DNA of 18,349 bases from an uncultured Collinsella sp. (lineage in GTDB: Bacteria > Actinomycetota > Coriobacteriia > Coriobacteriales > Coriobacteriaceae), in assembly GCA_958354105.1 (NCBI GenBank), contig CATWVA010000033.1, positions 1 through 18,349 on the forward strand, in the 5' to 3' direction. Positions 1-6,777 of the stretch are shown piece by piece (position 1 is the stretch's first letter; each line of letters opens with the position of its first letter). A program made the position numbers and the translations under genes. The notes beneath the pieces were generated by a model that saw nothing but the letters and a program-made list of their open reading frames with translations, had not been told where the DNA came from and did no database searches.

Positions 1-511
1 CCTCGGCGCAGATGGCGTTGCAAAAATCGGCGCGCGCCTCAAAGTAGCAGACGTCTGCGACGGGAATGAACACCTTTTTGCCCCCGCGGTCCACCGTCAG
101 ACGCAAAGGCTGGCGCGGAGCGTGGATAACACGACGGACACCCAAGGCCGCCTCGATCTTGTCGAGTGCCTTTGACAGGCGTGCGTCCTCAACCGGCTTG
201 ACGACATAATCGACGGCATCGAGGTTATAGGCATCAGCCGCATACTCGGCAAATGCCGTCACAAACACCACGACCGGCGGCGTCTTTAGGTTCTGCAGCG
301 TCTCGGCAAGCTCAATTCCCGAGCGACCGGGCATGGTAATGTCTAAAAACAACACGTCGGGCTTGTTCGACAGAATCGACTCCACGGCTTCGGTGACATT
401 GCCCGCCTCGGCAATCTGACCCACACGCGTATCCTTTTCCAACAGATAGCGTAGCTCAGCCCTAATTGGGGGCTCGTCATCAACCACCAAGATGTTCCAG
501 CCTTCGAACAT
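1..511 (-). CDS. LytTR-family response regulator (partial, C-terminus outside the window)
   Basis: This is the cytoplasmic DNA-binding half of a two-component system. I translated it by hand: 170 codons from the ATG at 511 run off the left edge. The receiver domain is complete. It has the acidic pair D11/D12, the phospho-acceptor D57 in LFLDITMPG, T85, and K105 in the VVKP motif. From about residue 137 a LytTR DNA-binding domain begins (RLTVDRGGKKVFIPVADVCYFEA) and is cut off. A GAGGGG Shine-Dalgarno sequence lies eight bases before the ATG. The gene starts 38 bp after the stop of the sensor kinase at 550, so the two are almost certainly co-transcribed, kinase first. LytR/AlgR-type regulators of this kind control cell-wall, carbon-starvation or competence genes in other bacteria; the target here is unknown. 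Confidence 0.93.
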   Translation of the reverse strand, partial: MFEGWNILVVDDEPPIRAELRYLLEKDTRVGQIAEAGNVTEAVESILSNKPDVLFLDITMPGRSGIELAETLQNLKTPPVVVFVTAFAEYAADAYNLDAVDYVVKPVEDARLSKALDKIEAALGVRRVIHAPRQPLRLTVDRGGKKVFIPVADVCYFEARADFCNAICAE

Positions 512-549
512 ATGTGCTTCCCCTCTTTTTCTCTCAATCCAACCGCGTG

Positions 550-1935
550 CTACGCCGTCAACGGCGCCGGCTCATGCGGCTCGCCGTTCAGCTCGACGAT
601 GACCTGCGTTCCCACGCCCTCCTGGGACTTCACGCGCATGCCGGAATCTTCTCCGTAAAAGAAATGGATGCGCTGAAGCACGTTGAAGAGCGCCAGGCCG
701 CAACCTCGCTTGACGGAGCCGTCGGCGGTAATGCTCTCGGGCTCCTCTCGGCGATGTTGCTCAAACAGATGCGCGCAGACCTCTTCGCTCATACCGATGC
801 CGTCGTCCTCGACGATGATCTCCAAACCGTCATCGGTCTCGAAAGCCCTAACATGAATAGAAAGCGGCTCGGTCTCGCGCTGCGCGTGCTTGATGCAGTT
901 TTCGAGCAACGGCTGCAAGATAAACGGCGGCACCATGCAATCGCGCACCTCAAAGTCGATATCGACCGAGACGCGCAGACGGCCGTCGCCATAACGAGCC
1001 TGCATAAGATTGATATAGCGAGTGCCCTGTTCCACCTCGTGCTCGAGCGTTGTGAGGGTATCGGAATCAGAAAGCGTCTGACGGTAGTAATTGGAAAAGT
1101 CGATGAGCAGCGACCTGGCCTTGTCCGGCTCGGTACGTACGAGCGACACAATGGTGCTGATGGTGTTAAACAGAAAATGAGGATCGACCTGCGATTGCAA
1201 GGCGCGCAGCTCCACGCGGGCCGTAAGCTCGTCCTGGCGCTCGAGCTCAAAGCTCGCAAGCTGCGTGGAAATGAGGTCGGCAAAGCCCGAGGCAAGCGCC
1301 GTCTGGCGCATATCGATGCTGCTCAGACGGGGATAATACAGCTCGAGCGTGCCCACGCAATGCCCGCGCACAGTAAGCGGTGCGACAATACCGGCGCGCA
1401 GGCGCGGAAAGTAGCCACCTGTCTCGGTCGAGGCATCGCGCGAGAAAACGCTTTGCTCACCGCTGTTGATCACGTTGAGCGTAGTCCGCAGTACCACCGG
1501 GGTGCCCGCGGGGCATTTTGCCGAGTCCTCGCCCCAGCTTGCCAACACCTGCTTGCCGTCGGTAAAGCAGATGGCAGAGGCGATAGTTTCGGACAGGATG
1601 ATCTTAGAGGCGCCCAGGGCAGCTTCGGGCGTAAGGCCGCGCGACGTGTAGGCGAATATTTTTGAAGCGATGGCGAGCGTGCGGTCGGTAGCGCTCGATG
1701 TGAGGTCGTCGGGAACGACAAAGACGTACGAGAAGAAGAAGCACAGCATGACCAAGCCGGCAATGACGACAACGGCCGGAACAGGATTGGGATTATCGGT
1801 TAGATCCCAGATGAGCAGCAGGATAAGCAGCGGAACGACAATACCGAGCAGGATGGCCTGAACCACATGCTGGGCCGTACGAAAGACCTTGGTAGAGTTG
1901 TAGCTCTTGCCCAGAATCAGCCTGTTTAAATCCAC
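550..1935 (-). CDS. LytS-like membrane sensor histidine kinase
   Basis: Membrane-bound sensor kinase, partner of the LytTR regulator just downstream. The N-terminus has two hydrophobic segments (around VVQAILLGIVVPLLILLLIW and PAVVVIAGLVMLCFFFSYVF). A GAF-like sensory region follows (about residues 90-235). The kinase core carries QVDPHFLFN with the phospho-accepting His near residue 253. The ATPase domain shows an N-box (LLENCIKH), G1 (VEDDGIGM) and G2 (GCGLALFN). This is the HPK7/His_kinase family layout. Classical LytS has a 5-6 helix 5TM-LYT domain, which is absent here, so the input signal is probably different. Start choice: the reading frame is open to 2010, but the only Shine-Dalgarno (AAGAGGGG, about 1942-1949) touches the ATG at 1941 and sits six bases before a GTG at 1935. 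I prefer the GTG; the ATG adds two residues. Confidence 0.9.
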   Translation of the reverse strand: MDLNRLILGKSYNSTKVFRTAQHVVQAILLGIVVPLLILLLIWDLTDNPNPVPAVVVIAGLVMLCFFFSYVFVVPDDLTSSATDRTLAIASKIFAYTSRGLTPEAALGASKIILSETIASAICFTDGKQVLASWGEDSAKCPAGTPVVLRTTLNVINSGEQSVFSRDASTETGGYFPRLRAGIVAPLTVRGHCVGTLELYYPRLSSIDMRQTALASGFADLISTQLASFELERQDELTARVELRALQSQVDPHFLFNTISTIVSLVRTEPDKARSLLIDFSNYYRQTLSDSDTLTTLEHEVEQGTRYINLMQARYGDGRLRVSVDIDFEVRDCMVPPFILQPLLENCIKHAQRETEPLSIHVRAFETDDGLEIIVEDDGIGMSEEVCAHLFEQHRREEPESITADGSVKRGCGLALFNVLQRIHFFYGEDSGMRVKSQEGVGTQVIVELNGEPHEPAPLTA

Positions 1936-1965
1936 CGTCATCCCCTCTTGTCCGTAGCACCCATA

Positions 1966-1994
1966 GCAATAAAGAGGGCCGCAAGCGACCCTCT
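1966..1994 (-). terminator. Intrinsic terminator after the amidohydrolase gene
   Basis: On the minus strand AGAGGG and CCCTCT arms (1989-1994 and 1973-1978) enclose a short extra stem and a small loop. They are followed by TTTATTG. The hairpin lies about 60 bp after the amidohydrolase stop and 30 bp before the sensor-kinase start. It would separate the two transcription units unless the kinase promoter lies upstream of it, in which case it would act as a leader hairpin. Confidence 0.6.
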
Positions 1995-2052
1995 CCATTG
2001 CATTATGCAATCAAAAACTGTGTTTTACATCAAGCCATCGACAAACGGTATC

Positions 2053-3330
2053 TTAGGCGCTGTATTTGTTAGCCTCACCAAAAGTGCCAGCCTCGACGAT
2101 CCAGCCGTCCTTCATGATGACGTCCATGTTGTCGGTGTTGAGCACGTGGATGTCGGCGGCGACGTCACCGTTGACAACCAGCAGGTCGGCGCACTTGCCG
2201 GCCTCGATGGAACCGGTCTCGTCCTCGATGTGGCACATCTTGGCACCGTTGAGGGTGGCGCAGGTGATGGTCTCGACCGGGGTGAAGCCGATCTTGTCGA
2301 CAAACTCGTACATCTCCTCGATGGAGCAGGTGCCGTACGGGGTGACGAAGGAGAAGGAGTCGGAGCCGATCGTCATGACGACGCCGCGCTTCTTGGCCTC
2401 GCGCAGGCAGTCGTAGTTGCGCTGCAGCTCCTTCTCGACCAGGGTGCCCTCGTACTTGTCGTGCAGCTCGGGGACGTAGACGGGCGGATAGGTGGCGTAC
2501 CAGGTGGGCAGGAAGGCGATCGTCGGCGTGAAGAAGGTGCCCTGCTCGGCCATGAGGTCCATGGTGCGCTCATCGATATCGAAGCCGTGAATCAGCTGCT
2601 CGCAGCCAAAGCGGACGGAATCGTAGGCAGCGGCGTGGTTGTTGTAGCAGTGGCTCCACACGGGGATGCCGACCAACTTGGCCTCTTCGACCACGGCCTG
2701 GATCTCCTCGGAGCAATAGTGCTGGTCGCGACCGGAGTCCCAGCGCCAGATGCCGCCACCGGTAGCCCAGATCTTGATGGCATCGGGGTTCTCGCGCAGG
2801 CGACGACGGACGGCCTTGCGCAGATCCCAAGGACCGTCGACCTGATCGCCCCAGGGGTGCGATTCCTTGTTGAGCTCCTGGCTGCAGTGGTGGGAGTCAC
2901 CGTGACCGGCAACACGGCAGAAGCCCAGGCCGGTGGCCAGAACGCGCGGCCCCTTAAAGACGCCCTTGTCGATGCAGTCACGGATCTGGATACCAAAGCG
3001 GCCGATCTCGCAGACGGTGGTGAGGCCGTGGGTGAGGCAGTCGTAGGCCTGCTTGACGGCAACGGCCTGCTTCTCGAGGAGCGGCTGCATGACCCAATCG
3101 GTGTCATCGTCGGTCAGGTTGCCCGAGAAGTGCAGGTGGGTGTCGATCAGGCCGGGAAGGACGGTCTTGCCGGCGGCGTCGATAACCTCAACGCCCTCGG
3201 GAAGGTCCTGCATAGTGCCGGCGTACTCGATCTTGCCGTTGTCGTCGACGAGAACGAGGGAGTTCTCGACCGGCTCGGCACCGGTACCGTCGATGAGCTT
3301 GCCGCCAACGATTGCATACTTAGTGGACAT
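2053..3330 (-). CDS. Metal-dependent amidohydrolase (imidazolonepropionase/prolidase-like)
   Basis: A 425-residue cytoplasmic hydrolase of the amidohydrolase superfamily, whose members cleave C-N bonds using one or two metals in a TIM barrel. The full ligand set is visible: H65 and H67 in DTHLHF, K186 in DAIKIWATGGG (the likely carboxylated lysine), H227 in SHCYNN, H248 in LIHGFD, and D324 in TIGSDSF. The N-terminal strand-rich segment (GGKLIDGTG, KTVLPGLIDTH) and the C-terminal ETGSIEAGKCADLLVVNGD are typical of the COG1228 group. That group includes Xaa-Pro and Xaa-Arg dipeptidases and imidazolonepropionase relatives, so the substrate cannot be named. The ATG at 3330 follows a strong AAGGAGG. 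The permease gene 131 bp upstream on the same strand suggests it imports the substrate or handles the product. No signal peptide is seen. Codon use is strongly biased, suggesting high expression. Confidence 0.9.
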   Translation of the reverse strand: MSTKYAIVGGKLIDGTGAEPVENSLVLVDDNGKIEYAGTMQDLPEGVEVIDAAGKTVLPGLIDTHLHFSGNLTDDDTDWVMQPLLEKQAVAVKQAYDCLTHGLTTVCEIGRFGIQIRDCIDKGVFKGPRVLATGLGFCRVAGHGDSHHCSQELNKESHPWGDQVDGPWDLRKAVRRRLRENPDAIKIWATGGGIWRWDSGRDQHYCSEEIQAVVEEAKLVGIPVWSHCYNNHAAAYDSVRFGCEQLIHGFDIDERTMDLMAEQGTFFTPTIAFLPTWYATYPPVYVPELHDKYEGTLVEKELQRNYDCLREAKKRGVVMTIGSDSFSFVTPYGTCSIEEMYEFVDKIGFTPVETITCATLNGAKMCHIEDETGSIEAGKCADLLVVNGDVAADIHVLNTDNMDVIMKDGWIVEAGTFGEANKYSA

Positions 3331-3360
3331 GGTTCCTCCTTATGGATCCATATAGTGGGC

Positions 3361-3441
3361 GAGGCCGTGTTGGGTTAAGGCCTCACAAAACTACCCAAGT
3401 GGTGCCGGGTTCGGTGCGCGGAAGAGAGGATCCCGCGCACC
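3361..3441 (-). other. Two hairpins between permease and amidohydrolase genes
   Basis: The 131-bp gap holds two inverted repeats. One has perfect 9-bp arms (GGTGCGCGG at 3413-3421, CCGCGCACC at 3433-3441; loop 11) just after the permease stop. The other has 6-bp arms (GAGGCC at 3361-3366, GGCCTC at 3379-3384; loop 12) about 30 bp before the amidohydrolase start. Neither is directly followed by a U-tract on the minus strand, so neither is a clear terminator. They could be an attenuator or RNA-stability element between two co-transcribed genes; that is inference. Confidence 0.4.
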
Positions 3442-3461
3442 CGATCCGCCCCGGCTAGGCG

Positions 3462-4913
3462 CTACTTTTTGCGGGAATTGGTAAAGGCCATAAGAGCCAG
3501 GCCAATGGCCAGCCAGCCGATCACGATGCTCCACTCCACCATGTTGAGGGAGGCGGGAGAGAACGGAATCACGAGCAGCCCGATGATGACGGCGCAGGCA
3601 GCGACAGCGAGGCAGATGCCAAACTTGCCGCCGGGCACCTCGTAGGGACGAGGCAGGTCGGGCTCGGTGAAGCGCATGCGCAGGCAGGCGAGGGCGACCA
3701 TGCCGCAGGAGAAGATGAAGGCGAGGGCCGACACGTTGGTCAGAGGAATGAGCATGTTCTTGCCCAGGAACGGACCGATGACGGTGATGACGCCCAGGAC
3801 GACGCAGGCGAGCTTGGGAGCGCCGGACTTGGGATCGACCTCGGCGAACTTCTCGGGCAGCTGGCCCTTGCGGCCCATGGCGAGCATGATGCGGCTCGTG
3901 GCGCCGTAGAAGGAGTTCATCGGGCCCATGGGTCCAAGCGTGGCGATGACGAGCATGGCCAGGTACAGGAGCATGTTGATGCCCTTGAGGCAGGCAAGCG
4001 CGGGAACCGGGCTCTTAACAAACTCATGCCAGTCGAGGATGGTGCCGAACGAGTAGATGCAGACCATGTAGAAGCCGCCTGCGGCCAGCAGGGCTAGGGA
4101 GATGATCTTGCCGAACTTGTTCCAGTTGAGGCCCTCGGCTGCTTCCTCAGCCTGCTGAGGAATGGTGTCGAAACCGGCGTAGAAGAACGGGGTCAGAACC
4201 AGGACCGACACGATGCCGGCGAACAGGCTGGTGCCCTCGGTAGCGGGCTTGCCGCCACCAGCGCCGGTGACCTGGGAGAACACGGGCATGGCGTGTTCCG
4301 GCGAACCGGTGAACAGCGAGACGCCCATGGCGAGCAGCATGCCGCAGAGCAGGGCCTTGGTCAGGAAGGCCTGGAGCTTGGCGGCCGAGCTGGCACCGCG
4401 GAAGTTGAGGAAGATGACGTAGACTGCAAAGCCGAGCGCGATCAGCGTCGGGAACAGGTAAACGTCGGCGCCCAGGATGGTATAGAGCTTGACGGCACGC
4501 AGCCACTCAAGACCGGGCAGGCTGCCGAACATCTCGGACACGAGGGTCGAGATAGCGATTGCCTCCCACGGGCACAGGATGCCGTTGCCCAGGGCCAGGA
4601 GCCAACCGGTGATATAGCTCAGCGTACGGCCAAAGCTACGATCGACATACTCGACGATGCCGCCCGAGATGGGGATAGCAGCCGTGAGCTCACCGAAAAC
4701 AGCTCCGACGGGCACGAGAAAGATTGCACCCAAGAGGAATGCGATCATAGCGGGAACGGGACCGCCGCCCACGACCATCCAGTCGCCGACCTGCAGAACC
4801 CAACCGGTACCGATGATGGCACCGAAACCGATGGTGAAGAAGTTCCAGAGCGAGAGCGTTTTCTTCATGCCACCGTTACCTTCGACTGCAACTTCTGCGT
4901 TCTTGTCCGCCAT
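3462..4913 (-). CDS. APC-superfamily amino-acid permease
   Basis: A 483-residue integral membrane transporter with about twelve hydrophobic segments. After a short polar N-terminus, the first helix carries the broken-helix glycine motif of the APC fold (FFTIGFGAIIGTGWVLQ). Helix 2 and the following loop (FGELTAAIPISGGIVEYVDRSFG) are also typical of amino acid/polyamine/organocation carriers. Length matches the family. Members exchange or import amino acids, amines or related organic cations by proton symport or antiport; the substrate is not readable from sequence. The ATG at 4913 has a strong GGAGGGG. The gene is first in a same-strand pair with the amidohydrolase, pointing to uptake and hydrolysis of one compound. 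Codon bias is strong. The leader upstream contains two hairpins. Confidence 0.92.
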   Translation of the reverse strand: MADKNAEVAVEGNGGMKKTLSLWNFFTIGFGAIIGTGWVLQVGDWMVVGGGPVPAMIAFLLGAIFLVPVGAVFGELTAAIPISGGIVEYVDRSFGRTLSYITGWLLALGNGILCPWEAIAISTLVSEMFGSLPGLEWLRAVKLYTILGADVYLFPTLIALGFAVYVIFLNFRGASSAAKLQAFLTKALLCGMLLAMGVSLFTGSPEHAMPVFSQVTGAGGGKPATEGTSLFAGIVSVLVLTPFFYAGFDTIPQQAEEAAEGLNWNKFGKIISLALLAAGGFYMVCIYSFGTILDWHEFVKSPVPALACLKGINMLLYLAMLVIATLGPMGPMNSFYGATSRIMLAMGRKGQLPEKFAEVDPKSGAPKLACVVLGVITVIGPFLGKNMLIPLTNVSALAFIFSCGMVALACLRMRFTEPDLPRPYEVPGGKFGICLAVAACAVIIGLLVIPFSPASLNMVEWSIVIGWLAIGLALMAFTNSRKK

Positions 4914-4934
4914 TGTTCCCCTCCTTTCCTTATT

Positions 4935-4989
4935 GACGCCTCTTTGGCGTCACCCCTTGCGCGGTCTGTTTTGCCGCGCGCTTTTATTT
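4935..4989 (-). promoter_or_regulatory. Two leader hairpins upstream of the permease
   Basis: Two perfect 6-bp stems lie 22-66 bp upstream of the permease ATG: GACGCC/GGCGTC (4935-4951, loop TCTTT) and GCGCGG/CCGCGC (4959-4979, loop 9). Read on the plus strand the second is followed by CTTTTATTT and looks like a plus-strand terminator, although no plus-strand gene lies to its left. On the minus strand both would be in the permease mRNA leader. The role is unknown. Confidence 0.4.
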
Positions 4990-5274
4990 CGTGACTTTAC
5001 AATACGGCCTTGGCACAGCAGCGCCGCTTGTGGCTCGACCGAAGGCAGAACTGCAAAACGAGCGGCGCCGTTTTTGGGACGAACGGCACGGTTTGCCGCT
5101 CATTGTTGTCGCCCGTCCGACGGGCGTACGCTCATCGGACGCATATAGAGATGTTTTTGAGGCCGTGTGTTTTGCGCCTTTCGTACCGTTTACCGAGCTT
5201 TTGACGCGCGGACCCATTTGTTGCACATCTTTTTTGTAGGATAGACAGGTTATACATGAGACAAGGCGGTACGA
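4990..5274. other. Divergent intergenic region with GC-rich stems, no gene seen
   Basis: This region separates the divergent permease and peptidase genes and must hold both promoters. I could not place a convincing -35/-10 pair; a TTGACG at 5201-5206 is the best -35 match for the plus gene but lacks a good -10. Structure visible on the plus strand: 8-bp arms GCGCCGCT (5021-5028) and AGCGGCGC (5061-5068) followed by CGTTTTT, a short stem in CGGCACGGTTTGCCG (from about 5080), and GCCCGTC/GACGGGC near 5110. No open reading frame here has a ribosome binding site or a recognisable product. Confidence 0.35.
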
Positions 5275-6309
5275 ATGGCATACGGATACAACGACGGTGA
5301 TCAACGGCGACAAAGCGTTCGCCTTGCTGGCCGCACCACGCCGACGCCCAGAAGTGCCACGAGCAGCAATCCGCAACGCCCTCAAGAGCAACCCAGGCCT
5401 TCGTCTCGGCAGCAGACAAACAGAACACGGCAGAGTGGCCGTCCGAGCACGGGCACAAGCGCACAGCAAGATAGCCGCTTGGGCGCGCGCACTCGACAGC
5501 GCCAAGCCGAGGTTCCGCAACTGCGCCGCAACGGCGCACGTCAGCCCGGCAGCCATATCAACCGCTTCTTTTCGCATCCCCAAGGCGGACGCGACGGCAA
5601 GCCCTACCGCTCGACATCGTACGTGAATGCCCCCGCCCTGCCGGCTCGTCGGCTTTGCCTCGCACTGTGCTCTATCCTCATCTGTCTGGTCTTTGTGCTT
5701 ATGAGCTCCTGTATGTCCCACGGCTCGGCCGGTCTCGAGCCCACCGCCGAGGACAAGCTGCTCAAGGCCCCCGTCGCGCCCGGTTATTCTTTCGCCTTTT
5801 CGACCCCGCGCTCGCAATGGCAAGCCGGCACGATGCCCCATATCTATCAGATCGACCCTGCATGGTCGGAGCTGCCTTACGCCGGCGGTACCATCCGCCA
5901 AAATGCTTGCGGGCCTACGTGCCTCACCATGGTCTATATCTTTAAGACGGGACGCACCGATATGACTCCCGTCGATATGTGCGCGCTTTCCGAGGCAGGC
6001 AACTATGCCCCCACCGGCGCCACCGAATGGTCATTTATGACGCGCGGCGCATGGCAGCTGGGCCTTAACGCAACGGAGCTCCATATCGATCGCAGCTCTA
6101 TCACCCAGGCGCTGCGCTCGGGTGCGCCCATTATCGCATCGGTTCGTCCCGGCACCTTTACCAGTGTTGGACACTATATCGTGCTCTGGGGCATCGACGA
6201 TGCCGATCAAGTGGGAGTCTACGACCCCAACTCGGCCAGCCGCAGCGCCCGTCGCTGGGGTGTCGTAGAAGTCCTCAACGAAATCGAAGCCATGTGGGCC
6301 TACTACTAG
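5275..6309 (+). CDS. Membrane-anchored C39-like cysteine peptidase domain protein
   Basis: A 344-residue protein, the only confident plus-strand gene. Residues 1-122 are low in complexity and rich in Arg, Gln, Ser, Thr and Pro, so probably disordered. One hydrophobic segment (about 127-147, LCLALCSILICLVFVLMSS) would anchor the protein with its C-terminus outside. From about residue 190 a papain-fold domain of the Peptidase_C39_2 type follows: YQIDPAWSELPYAGGTIRQ, catalytic C212 in ACGPTCLTM, H300 in VGHYIVLWG, and D317 in VYDPNS as the likely third residue. There is no ABC-transporter fusion, unlike bacteriocin-processing C39 exporters, so a role at the cell surface is more likely; the substrate is unknown. 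MSSC at the end of the membrane segment loosely resembles a lipobox. The ATG at 5275 follows a weak AAGGCGG; a shorter start (GTG at 5623, just before the membrane segment) lacks a ribosome site. Confidence 0.85.
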   Translation: MAYGYNDGDQRRQSVRLAGRTTPTPRSATSSNPQRPQEQPRPSSRQQTNRTRQSGRPSTGTSAQQDSRLGARTRQRQAEVPQLRRNGARQPGSHINRFFSHPQGGRDGKPYRSTSYVNAPALPARRLCLALCSILICLVFVLMSSCMSHGSAGLEPTAEDKLLKAPVAPGYSFAFSTPRSQWQAGTMPHIYQIDPAWSELPYAGGTIRQNACGPTCLTMVYIFKTGRTDMTPVDMCALSEAGNYAPTGATEWSFMTRGAWQLGLNATELHIDRSSITQALRSGAPIIASVRPGTFTSVGHYIVLWGIDDADQVGVYDPNSASRSARRWGVVEVLNEIEAMWAYY

Positions 6310-6358
6310 TCATTGGGCACTCATTGCACTCATTGGGGACAGACTTAAATGAGTAGCC
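6310..6358. repeat. Degenerate half-copies of the CATTGGGGAC repeat
   Basis: Immediately after the peptidase stop codon, TCATTG occurs three times in 21 bp (6310, 6321, 6330). The last starts TCATTGGGGACAGACTTAAA, which recurs at 6635 and at 12450. The stop codon itself lies in ACTAGTCATTGGG, which resembles the repeat, so the repeat abuts or overlaps the end of the gene. Confidence 0.65.
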
Positions 6359-6383
6359 CCAGGCTGCCAGGAACTGCCGACAC

Positions 6384-6568
6384 GGAAAGCGCATCCCATT
6401 TTGGAGCTCAATAGCGGGATGCACTTTCCGTTAGCGGCCCGTTTGGGAAACTACGTTCCACTTTCCGGCAACATTCCGGGATGCATTTTCCGGTTGAGGC
6501 CCTCAAGGGAAACTATGTCCCATGTTGGACGCTCATTCTGGGATGCGCTTTCCGCAGTTGATTGATGC
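6384..6568. repeat. Three tandem degenerate 62-bp repeats
   Basis: GGGATGC followed by a CTTTCCG-like end recurs at 6416, 6478 and 6540, exactly 62 bp apart. Copies two and three (from 6445 and 6507) also share GGGAAACTA near their start. Copy one begins with the inverted sequence CGGAAAGCGCATCCC (6383-6397), which pairs with GGGATGCACTTTCCG (6416-6430), so the unit is both tandem and dyad-symmetric. No ORF with a ribosome site crosses it. A related partial copy lies at 12392-12436. Confidence 0.75.
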
Positions 6569-6575
6569 GGGCTTT

Positions 6576-6625
6576 AAGGACTGTTCCAAGCTGCCAGCAG
6601 AAAAGGAACGTCCCCAAGTGCCGGG
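6576..6625. repeat. 50-bp GC-rich repeat module, copy 1
   Basis: Begins AAGGACTGTTCCAAGCTGCC and ends CGTCCCCAAGTGCCGGG. It matches 12533-12582 at 46 of 50 positions by hand alignment, with no gaps. A shorter related copy is at 18265-18305. Internally it is a tandem pair of AAGGA-N2-GTCC-CAAG-TGCC half-units. Confidence 0.8.
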
Positions 6626-6632
6626 TTTCCGC

Positions 6633-6686
6633 AGTCATTGGGGACAGACTTAAATGACTAGTCTTTTAAGAACGTCCCCAATGACT
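6633..6686. repeat. 54-bp palindromic repeat, copy 1
   Basis: The outer arms AGTCATTGGGGAC (6633-6645) and GTCCCCAATGACT (6674-6686) are perfect 13-bp inverted repeats. Three mismatched pairs follow, then CTTAAA/TTTAAG, a T-T mismatch and GAC/GTC around a TA centre. A same-length, more perfect copy lies at 12476-12529. The size and symmetry resemble REP/MITE-type elements; no transposase is in the window. Confidence 0.8.
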
Positions 6687-6720
6687 ACCCACAGAATGAG
6701 GGTCTCATCGGGGACTAGGT

Positions 6721-6761
6721 AAATAACAAAAGCCCCCGCGGCCGAAACGGGCCACGGGGGC
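6721..6761 (-). terminator. Intrinsic terminator of the beta-glucoside operon
   Basis: On the minus strand a 12-position GC-rich stem (6732-6743 with 6750-6761, one mismatch, 6-base loop) is followed by TTTTGTTATTT. It sits 17 bp after the stop of the 6-phospho-beta-glucosidase gene and ends that operon. Confidence 0.88.
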
Positions 6762-6777
6762 AGCAGGCTTGCAAGGG

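Noticed and set aside
550..1941. LytS regulator of autolysis in the strict sense
   Set aside because: The multi-helix 5TM-LYT sensor domain is missing, and no lrgAB/cidAB holin-like genes are nearby, so I use LytS-like only for the kinase core.
1948..3378. A 476-codon plus-strand frame opposite the amidohydrolase
   Set aside because: Same antisense shadow effect; the minus-strand protein has all catalytic residues and a strong ribosome site.
4984..5901. A 305-codon minus-strand frame over the divergent region and the start of the C39 gene
   Set aside because: Its translation is low in complexity and without a domain, it has no ribosome site that I can see, and it overlaps the well-supported peptidase gene.
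5275..6309. Bacteriocin-processing system
   Set aside because: A C39 domain alone is not enough: there is no ABC transporter, no double-glycine leader peptide and no modifying enzyme nearby.
6310..6686. CRISPR array
   Set aside because: The repeats are degenerate, unequal in type and without constant-length unique spacers; no cas gene is present.
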